64,000 nt of DNA, taken from NCBI RefSeq assembly GCF_017562075.2, contig NC_054085.1, positions 38,590,539-38,654,538 on the forward strand. The letters run 5' to 3'. Both the position numbers and the translations under genes were made by a program. The notes below the pieces were generated by a model. The model had not been told where the DNA came from, made no database searches, and was given only the letters and a program-made list of their open reading frames with translations. Positions 1 to 12,130 of the stretch are shown in pieces (position 1 is the first letter of the stretch; every line of letters starts with the position of its first letter). The DNA is from Anopheles merus. Its lineage: Eukaryota; Arthropoda; Insecta; Diptera; Culicidae.

Positions 1-2040
1 CCCCAAGCCGTATGGCGGTGTGCCTTCCGAATCGAAACTTGCATTGCGTTGCCCTTCGAACTAGCATCGTATCTTCCCGCCATTTCTATGTTTGGTCATC
101 ACATAATCTTACGGTTGGTTAGCATTTACTTACAGATAGTTTCATTTTATTTGCTGTCCTGTTGTTCTGGGAATGTCTCTCAATCTCCTTCCCCCAGGCG
201 CCATTAGTGGAGGTCGTCTGCTACCAGTCCCGAAAAGCAACAGCTTGGACACTGTGAAGATGTGTCGGTCAATGGCTCTAACGTCTGTGTGTACGTTTCA
301 ATATCCCAATTCCAACCTCACATCATACACACTGTGAGTGAGAACTCCATACGACCAGGTCCAACTCGCTTGGACTACCAACCAAAACGCTGTCCATTTT
401 TTAGCCGACCACATTCACCCACCGAGAAGTGTTCCTCTTTCATGTAGTTGAGGTTAGGATGTCCCACGAACAGACGGGAAAGCCATGTACAAGGATATAA
501 AATATTAATTTAATTGGTAATTAAGAATTGTTCGACGCAACGGTGAAAGGTTCAGAAGCAGGACAAAAACAGGACGCCAAAAACTCCTGTCCTGCTACAC
601 ACGACCCGAACCCGATGTAAAGAGGATGGGGATCGGATGATGACTTCTCTCTTGTTTACTTCTGGTTTTGGTCAAACACTGGGGAAGGTGTTCTTTGATG
701 GTTTTTGGAGGTTATTTTCGTGTTCAACCGCTGTTTCAAGGGAGCGTTTTGCTGGACACACTTCGTATCCAACTCCTACCACCGTCACTACCACGGCACT
801 GAGGGCTTATCGAAAATCTTTCGCAGCGAGATTCGCCGTTCCTTTCGCTACTCTTCGGGGCCGTTGTGCGATCGATTTGGTAGCCTTCGAGTGAAGCACT
901 AAAACGCTTGTAATTACCTTCATCTTCGATAAGCAAACAGAGCCCGAGAGCCTTTTCTCCCCCTGCAGAAGCAATCCCGATTCACACGCAGCCTTTGCTT
1001 TGGTGGAGGCCCATTTGGCGAGCAAGAAACCTAAGAACAGACAACGCTAAAGAACAGAATATTTCAATTCATACACTTTTTGCACCCATGCCACAAACAT
1101 GCCGATCGTTTGTAACGGCCTCACCAGGCGCTGGCAGTGCTTTGCAAGAACCCTTTTCCAATCACACACAATCGCACACAATGTCACAGTGCAAAGTTGA
1201 GTTGAGTAATTAAAAATTCTTTCCGAACCGAGCATTCTCCCTCCCTCGACAACTTCCCCCCGGGACGCACTGGAGTTTTGTTTGATTTCGCAGAAAGATG
1301 TGTGTTGTGCGATAATGATGACTATTTTTCAACTTCACACATGCGTGTTAAGTTCTGTTCCGTGTCCCTGGTCCAAGTCGTACTTCGGACAGGACCACCT
1401 TAGTGCCCAGCGTGTCCAGCGTCTGAGCATCGGCGGGCAAGGTCTCGGCTCGTTGTCGATGAATTGGATGCTGGTTTGCTCTGCCCACCGTCCGCATCCA
1501 TTCATCGCGAAGGTCACTGCCACGCTCTGCTCACCGGCTGGCCGCTTCTCATTATCATTTTTAAAATGTAATTACAACGTTGCACCGTTCGCTGCACCAA
1601 CTGTCAGGTTGGACACAGGGAATATATAGGGAGGCCGTTAGTCATCTTCAAACATCAGTGCCTGTCCGCTCCCACCCCGAGAGCCTTTTGCAGCGTCTTG
1701 CGCACGTAATTAAGCAAGGTGCTAAGTTGTGCCGAGGGCGGATGCTTACACACTACAATCGGATGGATATGGTGGAATGGAGCTTTAGCTAGCTCATGCT
1801 CTTCGTCTAGATCACTTCAGCACGATAAGCAGATGCGATCGGTGAGGAGATGCGACTAGCTAGCACAACTTCGCTATGATTTTCACACACCGGCACGTTA
1901 CAGTTTCCCTGCTCTACCGCTCTGATGACCAACAGGTCTATGCGGAGCTTTGGAGGGTTAAGGCACTTGAGCTACCGATCTCCGAAGCATTCTTTTTTGA
2001 CACCTAATTGTATGTTACATCTATCAGGGTGAACGTTACT
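1..2040. other. non-coding sequence, no gene seen
   Basis: I see no supported gene here. Open frames on both strands are short and resemble no protein I know. An AT-rich patch near 486-530 contains several TAATT words of the kind homeodomain proteins bind. CTAGCTAG words occur near 1786-1793 and 1855-1862. The region is probably intergenic or intronic. Confidence 0.6.
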
Positions 2041-2490
2041 GTGTTATAATTATCTTAAAAAGGTTGTTTCTTCCACTTGTTTCCTAGTGATGGAGCTTTC
2101 CTGAGAGAAGTGGGAGGAACCACTCGGTTGAAAATGTCATCGGATGCCCTCAAAAATGCTTTAAAATTATTTTCATTAACAATGAACCTAATGGACTACA
2201 ACAATGGTTACTATCAAGAACTGGAAGAAGAAACAGTTTATTTTAAAAGATGATACAGAGATATCAAACACAACCAAGTCACCTACATTGAGTTTGAGCA
2301 ACCTTCTTTCGTATCAAACACACTAAAATAATTATTCAATAATGATCAAACCTTTTGAGAAGCACCGGTAATATTTGATTTTTCAGAAGGAAAATGTAGG
2401 TCACACGCTGCTATTATTGATTCGTTTGAAAATCGTTTCCAATGCACCATCATAATCGACGATGCACCAGACAAAAGCCTTACTTTATGA
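2041..2490 (+). other. AT-rich island with splice-acceptor-like site and interrupted open frame
   Basis: A pyrimidine-rich stretch at 2065-2085 ends in TAG at 2085-2087, which is a good match to an insect 3' splice site. Directly after it, the frame starting with GAT at 2089 stays open for 54 codons to TGA at 2251. It includes an ATG at 2134 in an AAAATG context and later runs rich in Asn, Tyr and Glu. The same frame continues past stops at 2251, 2329 and 2356 to 2488 with few interruptions. I do not recognise the peptide. It could be a last exon, a decayed coding remnant or chance; I lean to chance or decay, because AT-rich DNA readily gives protein-looking translations. Confidence 0.15.
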
Positions 2491-4224
2491 CTTTATTTAC
2501 TGAATCGCATCCAAAGCAAGGTGTGTCCACAACCGCACACACCCCGTTGGATCTAATCGTACACACAGTCTCTCTCTGTCCCTCTTCTCGTTGGTTTGAT
2601 TTTACCGGCAAAAAATAGAAAATCATAATCCATAGAATGACTCTGTCCAATCCTGCTTATCGTACATAATTTTTAATAAAAACGGGACGGCCCAAGGCTC
2701 TCACGCACAAACACACACAAGCGCGTCCAAATGACGACACATTGATCAAACTTTTGGAATTCGATACGTGTGCTGAAGTTTTGTGAATTGGAAATTTTAT
2801 TTATCTTTACCGTACTGCCTCTCTTTCTCCTCGAACTTCCCTTCCTGGAGCTGTCTGGAGCAAATGACAGCCATTTATTCTAGCCTGGAACGTAGTGCCG
2901 TCCGATCGGAAACACCGAAAGAATGTCTAAATCGCACGACAATCATCTTTCGCGCCATGGCGCACCTCTCGCACCGGCGTACGGTGCGGAACGAAAGCTG
3001 CCAAAGAATGTCTCCGCACCAGGGCGAAAGCCTATTTGATGGTTGGAAATTTATTTTATCTAAATCCTGTAAGAAAGGGCCACGATGGGGCGAACGGGTC
3101 ATGTCTAGCAGAATCGTTCATGTTTCACTGCCTGATGAAGACATCAACCCGTGCCCGGGGGCCGATAAAGCACATCTCTACGCTCCCCCCTGTCCCAAAC
3201 CATTCCTTGATCGGCGGCAAATGAGACAATCTTCAGTTTGACTACGATGCATCGGGGATTGATTTCTTTCAATATTCCTCCTACCCAGCGGGAAGCGGTG
3301 GACGGGCGTGTGGGTTGGAAAAGATTAAGTGCACCCATAAGTGGACGTGTCTGGTGACAACTCAATTTCCTAGCTTCCCACTCACACAAGACGGAGTGCG
3401 TCGAGTACGGGCCGGTGCCATCTTCGGCGGATGGCGTCGGGTTTTATGTGTCTATCGTCCGTGACGTGAAAGGTGTTGATAACCTGACCCGGCGCTTCGA
3501 TGCGGTGCGCACCGTCTGATGAGTTCTACCACTTTCCTGTCGATGGAGACTTTCTTCTATTTTTTTCACGCTGTTTTAACAGCAAATCTTAACCTTCTGA
3601 TAGCAACCCAAAACAAACACGCAGGAAGTACCCGCAACTTAACCCCTATAAGCTGACCGTCCTGATCTCCATGATTCCCCATCACTATGCACGGTTAAGG
3701 TCGAAGAAAGTATCCACACTTAATATCGAACACAGACACACCGGGCCGTATTAACACTATCATGCAGGTACTTTAGACGAACATAAATTTATGGCGCCTT
3801 CGATAGCCGCCACATTCTTGACTCCTAATCGACCTTTGACGCGAGGGGCCATTCATGAAGAAAACTTGAGCTCGGCCAACAAAATTGACACAACGTCCAG
3901 AATGTGTCCAGTGTCCTGGTTTGATGACCATCGCCATCGTTCCATCCTTAGCCATGGTTCCATTCTTCCCTTGCTCGATGTCTCTCTTTCTCTTTATCGC
4001 ACCACCAAAGATAAGATGGTCCCGTGAGCGAAACACTTTCACAATTTGGAGCATCGTTCACTCAGCTCGCCAGCGTACACCGATCCCCGGAACTGGTGCA
4101 CCATTTGCTTTTTATGGCCATTTCTGCCCGGTTTTGGATAAGACAAGGATAAGCTATCTCGGGACTGGTGCTCCAATTTTTATTTCCCCAGCAATGTCTC
4201 CACAATGTGTCCACTTTTTGCAGA
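2491..4224. other. non-coding sequence, no gene seen
   Basis: There is no supported gene. Open frames around 2783-3241 on the plus strand and 2875-3102 on the minus strand overlap each other and show no family motif. Short CA and TCTC runs occur near 2570-2580 and 2706-2722. Confidence 0.6.
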
Positions 4225-4230
4225 GTGACG

Positions 4231-4382
4231 CCAGTGGCGCGATCGTTTCATTTTTAACGTCTAGAATAGAGCCTCCCGCTGCCCATGGGTGGTTTTGGGC
4301 TATCTGATGCGCCACTAGAGGAATGTGTGTTGTGTTGGCTATAAATTTCTGTTCTCCCCGTTCCAACACCGGGTGGCGCTTG
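4231..4382. promoter_or_regulatory. cluster of three CTCF-like GTGGCGC motifs
   Basis: GTGGCGC occurs at 4234-4240 and 4373-4379 on the plus strand, and as GCGCCAC at 4309-4315 on the minus strand. That is three copies of a 7-base word in 146 bp. The flanks read CCAGTGGCGCGA, CTAGTGGCGCAT (minus strand) and CCGGGTGGCGCTT. Each matches 8 or 9 of 10 positions of the general CTCF core YAGRKGGCRS. CTCF is conserved in mosquitoes and binds insulators and domain borders. The repeated word is seen directly; insulator function is inference. Confidence 0.3.
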
Positions 4383-4482
4383 TGCAGCGATATCGTGCTA
4401 GAAAGTATCATGTTCCTCGATTTCCGAAAAGATAAGCATTAAAATTATGGTTTCCCCAAACAAGAAGACCAAAAGTGATCTG

Positions 4483-4758
4483 TTATGATATATTAGCGTT
4501 TTCGTTAAGGTTAAGAGATTTCAAAATGACCCTGCGTATAAAGTGATCATTTATTACATCACAGATATCTTGCCGATGATCAACACCATTGTAAGGGATA
4601 ACTCTTGCTAAAGAATTGCATTTCATTAAAAACTCCTCACGCATTCTTCCATCAAAATCAATCTTGCTCCCGGTTGTCCATTCAATAAGGAATGAAATAA
4701 ATAGAATTAATATTAATGTTTTTCCTTCCACTCAATGTAATGTACCTGCAAATTGCAT
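4483..4758 (-). pseudogene. possible small secreted peptide, frame broken by one stop
   Basis: Read on the minus strand, an ATG at 4758-4756 opens a frame that meets TGA at 4734-4732. It then stays open for 82 codons to a stop at 4485-4483. After the TGA comes a strongly hydrophobic run (TLILILFISFLIEW) followed by TTGSK, which looks like a signal peptide with a cleavage region. The remainder is polar with two cysteines. An arthropod initiator-type TCAGT lies at 4781-4777, about 20 bases before the ATG. The block is clearly more AT-rich than its surroundings. I do not recognise the family. Alternatives are a split start codon (an AG lies just before TGGAAGG), a decayed gene, or chance. Confidence 0.14.
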
Positions 4759-4799
4759 CGCATTCAACTCAACCAAACTGACCAGAAGTGCAGATTGAT

Positions 4800-7700
4800 T
4801 GCTTTTCGGTAAAATCGCCACAGGATCTGCACCGCACAAATGTGCCGCGTCACCACCGCTGCAGCGGCAGCGAGAAAGCATCGCAAAACAGCACACAAAA
4901 CAATGTTATATTTTGATGCATTTTCATTAACTCCACGGCGCGTGCACGTTTCTGGACGATCGAAATGATTTCGCGTGTGCGCGGTGGTCTTAGGCGGACG
5001 AGCTCGCGCAAACCAAAGATTAATGATGAAGGGCCCCCTATCGCGCCAACAACAAGTCATCGTGAAGTTTTGATTGCTTTTCTCGGTGCTGTTGTACCCG
5101 AAAGGGAGAGGAACATGTTGCAGAAAAACACACTCACAGGCGGTATAAGCCACACCAACCCCAACCGGTGGGCGCTTCATTCCGTGCGATTAAACGGATT
5201 TTAAATCGTTTTCAAATTAGCAGCAACTTCTTCTTCAACCGAAACCCGAACGCCATGCCGAAACCCATCCATCACCACGGAAAAGCAGGAAGCATGCATG
5301 CATGGTTCACCGCCAGCGCTCATACAGCGGGTCCACTTGCTAGTGCGTACTCATTGGCGTCTCTGCATCATCATTGCTGGTCGACGCCAGCAACAGCAAA
5401 AATCGGAACTATGTTAACCAAAAAGCAAATTGCGCCCTCGCTCATATCTCACGCTTTCCATCATTATTCCACAATTAAACATCGAAATCCTATTTAAATA
5501 AATTCATTAATTCACTGCCTTTTATCGGCACACGTACCCACACACACCGAAACAGGCAGACACATAGTCCTGAGGACCCCACGGGTAATTAATCATACTC
5601 TTCGTATCCCCACTATCGCGCGTTCAACGGTGCTTTTATCCCTTTTTGTGCATTTTTTTCTCTTTTCTTACCACACGTCAAACACGGATGAGAGAAACGG
5701 GGTTGCGGTTGAAAAGCACGAGACATGATCCATCCCAGAGATTATCAGATTGAGGTGTAAATAGTACCAACATATGAACTCTACAGAGTTATACATGCAT
5801 TGACAGTATTGTATATTAAAGCTCTGATACCGAATATTGTAGTAGTTAGGACTTTAAAAATCATTCTGGAAATCAGACATTTGTGAGTCCTCAAGTTGGT
5901 GTGTTGAGCAGGGAAGTTTCTTTTCGAAACAGTTTATATCCAACTGACCCATCTATTTTCCATCCACATTCTTTGTATCTTCCTCACTCAATTTGCAATA
6001 TGCTACATGCACTGTAAAGCTTCAGCTCAATCCCACGCCACCAACTGTCCAAAGCCACTCCCGTATTCACTAGCTTACAAACACGCAGCCCTCGTAGACA
6101 CCTCTGAGTGATCAGTTCGTCTCCATTCGCCGGACCGTTTTCAATTATTTGCATAACATTGTAGCAACGCCGTTTCTATGGAAGATGTTATGATGACCCC
6201 AGCGGTCGTCCAGGCGCTTAGGGGTTTCTCTTTTTACCTCCATCTCATAGAGATACACCCTTCCCTTCCTTCTGTGCGATCAAATGAAGCTTGTTAAGCA
6301 TAAAATGACCCCCAACACGACCCATCGAGGGGGTGCTGCGATCGGATCGCTTACCAATCCCGGAGGTGATGTTTGTATTATTAAATGATTATTGATTAAT
6401 GAGTCTTCTCACCGGCTGACAGGCTGATTTTGGTGGAATTTGCCGGATGTGCCGTTGGATCCTACATTTGCTGCTGATGCTGATGATGCTGATGATGACG
6501 ATAGTCATCTCACTGCACTGTACTGTTTTGTAGCAACAGCGATGGGCGAAACAAAAATGGAAAATTAACATGATACCTCTTGTTACTCGCTACAGCCTAT
6601 GAAGGGCCGATCTAGGTCTTGCTAACCAACTCACACGCATACGTTAGTCAGCGAGCGAGGGCGCAAATGGAAAAAAACCTCACCGCTAGAAGCATCGTTA
6701 CCTTCCCACGTTTTGCGCTAATCGATATGCAGCGCAACACACGCGTCAGCGCTCGGCGTAAGAATTATGGCTACACGCAATATTGTATTCTGCTTTCTGC
6801 TGCTGCTGCTTAAGTGATCGCCGAACCGTACCTACAACCGACCCGTTTGCATGTGTCTAGCATAATAAATTAACAATTATCTTTAGCGAAGAGGAGGCAC
6901 CACACTCAGAATGTAGTGGAATTAAAACACGCACTATAAATTCCAATATTTACTCGATTTTTGTCGGCGTGTCGGGCATGCAAAGTGCCACAAAGAAGTT
7001 CTTCCATATCATCGTTGTGATTTACCAAGAAGGAATTGATTCGAGCTGCAATGTAACCATCGGTGAAGTAATGAAATCATTTGCCTCCTGGTGAACGTAT
7101 TCAAATCAACCGAGCTTGCCTGGGCCGATAATTGAACTTGTCGTTGGACGTGTTTGGTGAAACAAAACCAATAAAACAATCTCCGATGCAAATGCTGCTT
7201 GCTCATGCAAAATCAATTCATATTTTGGATTAAACAACGCATTTCAGAACAGTTTCAAAGGGGTTAACTTAATACAGTTTCGAAATTCCAGCTGCGTATT
7301 GCTTGCTTACAACACTTCCCGTCGGGCCAACCAGATCCGTATCGTTCCATTCAAATCGCTCCACATCGCACACCATTAGAGGGAGGGTTTACGCGATGCA
7401 TATAATTTTCACTACCACTAAAACACCATTGCTCCGATCACCAAAAAAAAACCCCAGAACGGCGTAGTATTTTGCAAAGCACCAGGCAAAATAGGCAAAA
7501 CAGTAAGAAAACGAAAATAAACACTCACACACACCACGCTTCCCTTTCCTGCACTATCTTTGATCAAAACTCCTCGAAGACAGCTGCTGCCCGGTTTTGT
7601 TCAGCAACAAAAGCATAAAAAATGTCACTCTTCATCCTTCGTTTCCGCACCACTGATCCTCGCTTCGGCTGTGTAATCGAAGAAAAGACAAAAAAGCAAC

Positions 7701-10530
7701 CGAACCGTACTACGAGCGATCGTTTATCTAAGCATCCATCTACCGCACTGTGGAACATAATACCTCTTTAGGTTGACAAAACAACACAAGAGAGGAACAA
7801 CGAAAAAAACGTAGAAGGAACAATAAAAAAAAGCGAAAAATGCCCAACCGCAAACACCGTGGCCGTGGAATTCTAAGCTCGAGAAATGGCGCATAATAGC
7901 AACGACGATTCGCATTGCCGCTTGCCATCGTTTCACCTTTTTTGCCCCCGGTCCCAGGCATACCATTCGATCGGAACGGTGGAAAAATAGAGCAGAATAT
8001 AGTTCTGGAAAAGAACGCACGACGAAATCACAACAAACCTGGATGCGATGCTGGAACCGCTAGATGCAGCCTAGCACAAAGTATCTGCCCCCTTCTGTAA
8101 CATGCCGACGACACAACCTGCAGGCAAATGAGTCTCCCTCGTCCTCCATTGACAAACGGGAGTGCTACTTTTCCGTACTCCGCTCGCTGGATGAGGATGA
8201 AGGATATCAATTTCATAAGATCTGCGTTGACAAATGTAATCGGTCCAATGTCCCTGTTGTGTGTGGTTCTATTCTTCAGCACACAAAAGGGACCAGATGT
8301 GTGTTCTTGTTCTCGGTGCTTCACTTAATTCGGTCGTTCTTTTGGGTTCGCGTTCCATCGAGGAAAACACTTTAAAACCACCACAACACCGTGCCGAGGA
8401 ATAAGCAGAAGAGGCTCAAGAATGTCTCCTTGTAGGAAGAAGCAAAGGCCCCTATTGTTAGGTCATTATTATTTTCCTACGAAAAAAAATCCCACCACAC
8501 AGTCTAACCTCAACGACACTGCGGTGGACGAGAAAATCGAAACCAGGTTGGCAGGTTTGCCTTTCCAGATTTGATCACTCGGCACGACCTACCAAGCGCC
8601 TTTAGCTCCTTCAGGATTTGTCACCCGTCCTCCAACTCCTCAAGCTAGCCGGGATCTTCCAGAACCACATCCCAGAGCAGAAGGTAGAGAAAGAGACCAA
8701 AACGGGCTTGCTGAGTGTGCGGGCTTGCTGAATGCTTTATTGCTCACTTCCAAGTACCTCCGGGTCTCAAATCTCGGTTAATCCCTCACCTGCTTTCTCC
8801 GGGCTAGTTTTCTCCTTCTTCCCCAGAAAGGATGATGATTGACTGATAAGACTACATCCCGCAGCGGGCTGGCACTGTTATGGTAACGATCCGATGTTTT
8901 GTCATCGTGCTATGCCGTCTCATAATTTCGCCCCGTTACGATCGTCAAACCCCGAAACTCCGAAAAAATCATTCACAGTGATCTTTTTACGTGAGTTTTC
9001 GGGAGCGCAGCAATAGACACATTTTTTCACTTTACGACCACAAGATCACGCTCCCGTACGAACCTTCTGTAGCGAGTAGGCAGTCGTTCCTTTCGGTAGG
9101 CGATAAATTATTTCTCTATTTCGGGCTAGAGGCACTACGCCTAGCGGGTGGATCGGTTCGGGCGTAGGAACGAGACGTGCATAAAGAATAACACGCGTAG
9201 CGCTTTATTGTTTTGGAACGGTTTCATCTGTAGCCCTCGGGGGTAAGTATCAAGCCCCCTGCCCGAGCGGCTAATGATCGGTAGCGTTCGATAAGCGCCA
9301 ACCGATGCTGCGCCCGGTAACGTGAGAGCCTCGGTCACAGATCTCGATCCATGCGAGATGAACTACCCCGGCTTTTCTACGAATCTCACCCAGCGGGACG
9401 TTTCCTTGCTCCGGTTTCCGGATATATGTGAAGAAACCGTTTAGAATCGGAGCCCTCGAAATGTTTGCTTAAGATCAGTTTTGTTTTGTCAACTCGCTGG
9501 TCGGATTAGAAGATCTTGATCAGACGAAGACGTTCACCCTACACGTCAATAGCGTTCTATTCTGTGCTGGTTCAAAAAACATGATAAAAGAACAGAAAAA
9601 AGACATCTCAAAAAACCGCTAAATCGTTCTCCGCCCTTTTTTCCACCGGAACGGGGAAAGGTTATTATTGTTGCGTTTCTTCTTCGTTTCACCCTGCGAG
9701 GGAAAAAATGTCCCTTCTACCAACGGCGGCCATTCATTCGCCAGGGATTGCGCTAGAAAGGAAGCGAGCAATAATCACAAATCCACCCGATCGCATAATT
9801 GTCAACATGCTTTCGCTCCCCGCTTTCACACGCGACTGAACTCTGCCCGCGAGCTACATTACTGTCATCGGCATATTAGATTCTTTTCTTACTTTCCTCC
9901 ACTAGCACACCGCAACAAAAAAACCCTCAAAAAGGGAGACACTGCGCTTGAAACATCTCCTTTTTCAAACGGTTCCAACCCCGCTGAGTGTCGGATTCTA
10001 GCGACAGTCGGACGAAATTGTCTGTCCCCACAAAAGCAGGAGCGTTTCCTTTTTACATGTAGATCCGCACAGGACAAAGCAACATCAAACGAGCGCGGGC
10101 CCCAGACGGGCCCTGCGGATGGGAAAGATATTTTATTTCAATAGGAAAATTTTAAACCCATAATAAAATAATAAATTCGTTCACTTTTTTGCTTCAATCG
10201 GGGGTATTTTTTGGTCGCTTGACATCGTTGCTGACAAGCTCTTTAAAGGGATTTGTTCTCAGTGAAGTGATCCCAACTGTACAGGAAGTGAAGGAAGCAA
10301 TATCTTACTGGGTTTTTTTTTTGTAAATGTTTAAATTCAAATAGTATTGGAACTGTCGCTGAGACTATTATACATTTACTATCGCCTTTGAAACACATTC
10401 ACATCGAATGCGCTCTACGGTGAACAGACAGAAACATAATTTGAAGCATAAAAATGGGCCGCAGCTGGCTAAATGCGCATACCACCGTTTCAGTCAGCCC
10501 GAACATCGCCTGGTAAGCCGGTCGTCCCCA
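4800..10530. other. non-coding sequence with minor repeats
   Basis: There is no supported gene. Items visible inside are a CATGCATGCATG palindrome at 5293-5304 and a degenerate CTG/GATGAT run at 6470-6498. A 17-base unit beginning CGGGCTTGCTGA is repeated in tandem at 8703 and 8720. A splice-like TAG...GTAAGTAT pair lies at 9231-9250. AT-rich patches lie near 5740-5900 and 6880-6970. Open frames are short, overlap on opposite strands and show no domain. Confidence 0.55.
8703..8736. repeat. two-copy tandem repeat, 17-base unit
   Basis: CGGGCTTGCTGA occurs at 8703-8714 and again at 8720-8731. With the flanking bases this makes a 17-base period with mismatches in the last part of the unit. It is a minor local duplication. 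Confidence 0.7.
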
Positions 10531-10532
10531 TT

Positions 10533-10555
10533 CCCCCCCCCCCCCCCCCCCCCCC
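10533..10555. repeat. poly-C run, 23 bases
   Basis: This is an uninterrupted run of 23 C. Such runs tend to vary in length and are hard to sequence. On the minus strand the G23 run could fold into a G-quadruplex. Frames crossing it read as poly-Pro or poly-Gly and should be ignored. Confidence 0.97.
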
Positions 10556-11674
10556 ACCCAAAAGAGATTGACGCATCACGGAACCACGGAATGGCCACGG
10601 AATGGCCGATCGTTTCCGCAAATGGCGTGCTTTACCGGTCGAGCTCGGGCAGGAAAACAAAACACAACACAACAACGACGCCACCAACTGGGAACGTCTA
10701 TGATGGCACCGAGAACATGGCAAGAAGCGTTAGTCCTTGCGGGTTCTTTACCGCAAATTTTGCCAACCGCTGTTGTGAGTTTCGACTGCCATACTTTTTT
10801 GTGCATTCCCATTTTGCAACACACGGGGCAAATGGTACGCCACAGGACACACTCACAGGACGGAAATGGCAAATGAAACCCGATTCCACAGGACAACAAA
10901 CAAACGGAACTATGGATTAGGGGGTCGGTTGCGCTGCCATTCGAACCATCGGCAAAAAAGGGGTCGCAAAAGTGAAGTTGTCACGCGTGCTGACAGCTTT
11001 AACCGTTTTGCGGTCCAACAGGGTGTACGGTGAGTGTTTGGGGTTTGTTATGGGGAATTTCTGTGCTGCGATGATGATTCAGAGCACTTACGTGGTGCTT
11101 TTGAATGAGGCTATACAGGCGCCTAACTGATACGATCGGCTTGAAGGGTAATCAAAATATATTTTTATACTTTTTTTTCAGCACTCCTCTACCGTTGCTC
11201 TTATCGCGTGGATATCTACAAAACAGAAAGCCTAAAACCATACTTCATGCGCCATATTGGAAAACGATTATTCTTTACATTCCATTCCAAAGAATGCCCT
11301 TCCGTCTTGATTGTGTCATTCTATAACAATAATGCCTCACAATCACCCATATTAAGGTCAATAAATGTACAAATTAAAGGCGCCCTGCCGGTTCCTGCTT
11401 CCCTCCATCATGCACGCGCAGCTGCATTCGGAACTCCTCCCAGCATCCTGCCAATTGAGTGTAATCAATGAACAGAAGAGGGCATAATTCACACCACGGA
11501 ACTAATAATATTCCTTTACCCGCCCGAACTCCACAAGCCAACCATCGCGGCACGGTGGTAAACATGGCGGTCGCGTAATTGTCTGCTGTGGGCTTTTGTT
11601 TGGTCGCCATTTTGCACGCTCGATCAGAACGGGGACAGAATAATGGTGGTTTTAATAAGAGCCTGGAATAAGAG

Positions 11675-11698
11675 ACACACACACACACACACACACAC
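11675..11698. repeat. AC dinucleotide repeat, 12 units
   Basis: This is a pure (AC)12 microsatellite, probably polymorphic. It is an alternating purine-pyrimidine tract. Confidence 0.97.
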
Positions 11699-12112
11699 GA
11701 ACTGCATGTGACGAGGCTGCCGAATGCCAACACTTCTCCACCGATTTGCCACGCATCATTAGCGCTGTCGGGCCGATTCCTTTTCAAGCTCGGCTTTAGC
11801 ATTTCAACAAACCAACATCTATTTATGGTTAGTTGCTGTGCCGCCCAGCACCGTGCAGCGACTTGTGGGCCAAGCGAGGTTTCGGGTGTAATTTGATATA
11901 ACCTCAAAGACGCTGGAAGAAATGAAAAAAAAACAACCAACCCCGTTCATTCCACGCTCCTTTTTCATTCGCGATCGCATTGTATTGAGGATAATTGTAA
12001 TAATGATGGTTGCATGAGAGAAACAACCCAAAAAAACAACAACCAGCAGCTTCGAAATAGTAAATGATGGTGCTTGAATCGTGCCAGAATTGCCAGGTTT
12101 CACTTTCAAGGC

Positions 12113-12130
12113 AGATCTCGATCGAGATCT
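12113..12130. repeat. perfect 18-base palindrome AGATCTCGATCGAGATCT
   Basis: The sequence equals its own reverse complement over all 18 bases. It contains two AGATCT words and a central CGATCG. It could form a short cruciform or bind a dimeric factor. No flanking duplication marks it as a transposon end. Confidence 0.9.

Noticed and set aside
10408..10920. 170-codon plus frame with a proline run and a minus frame with a glycine run
   Set aside because: Both cross the C23 homopolymer; opposite-strand frames overlap and show no family motif.
11374..11940. 188-codon minus frame
   Set aside because: It crosses the AC repeat, its composition is erratic and no domain is recognisable.
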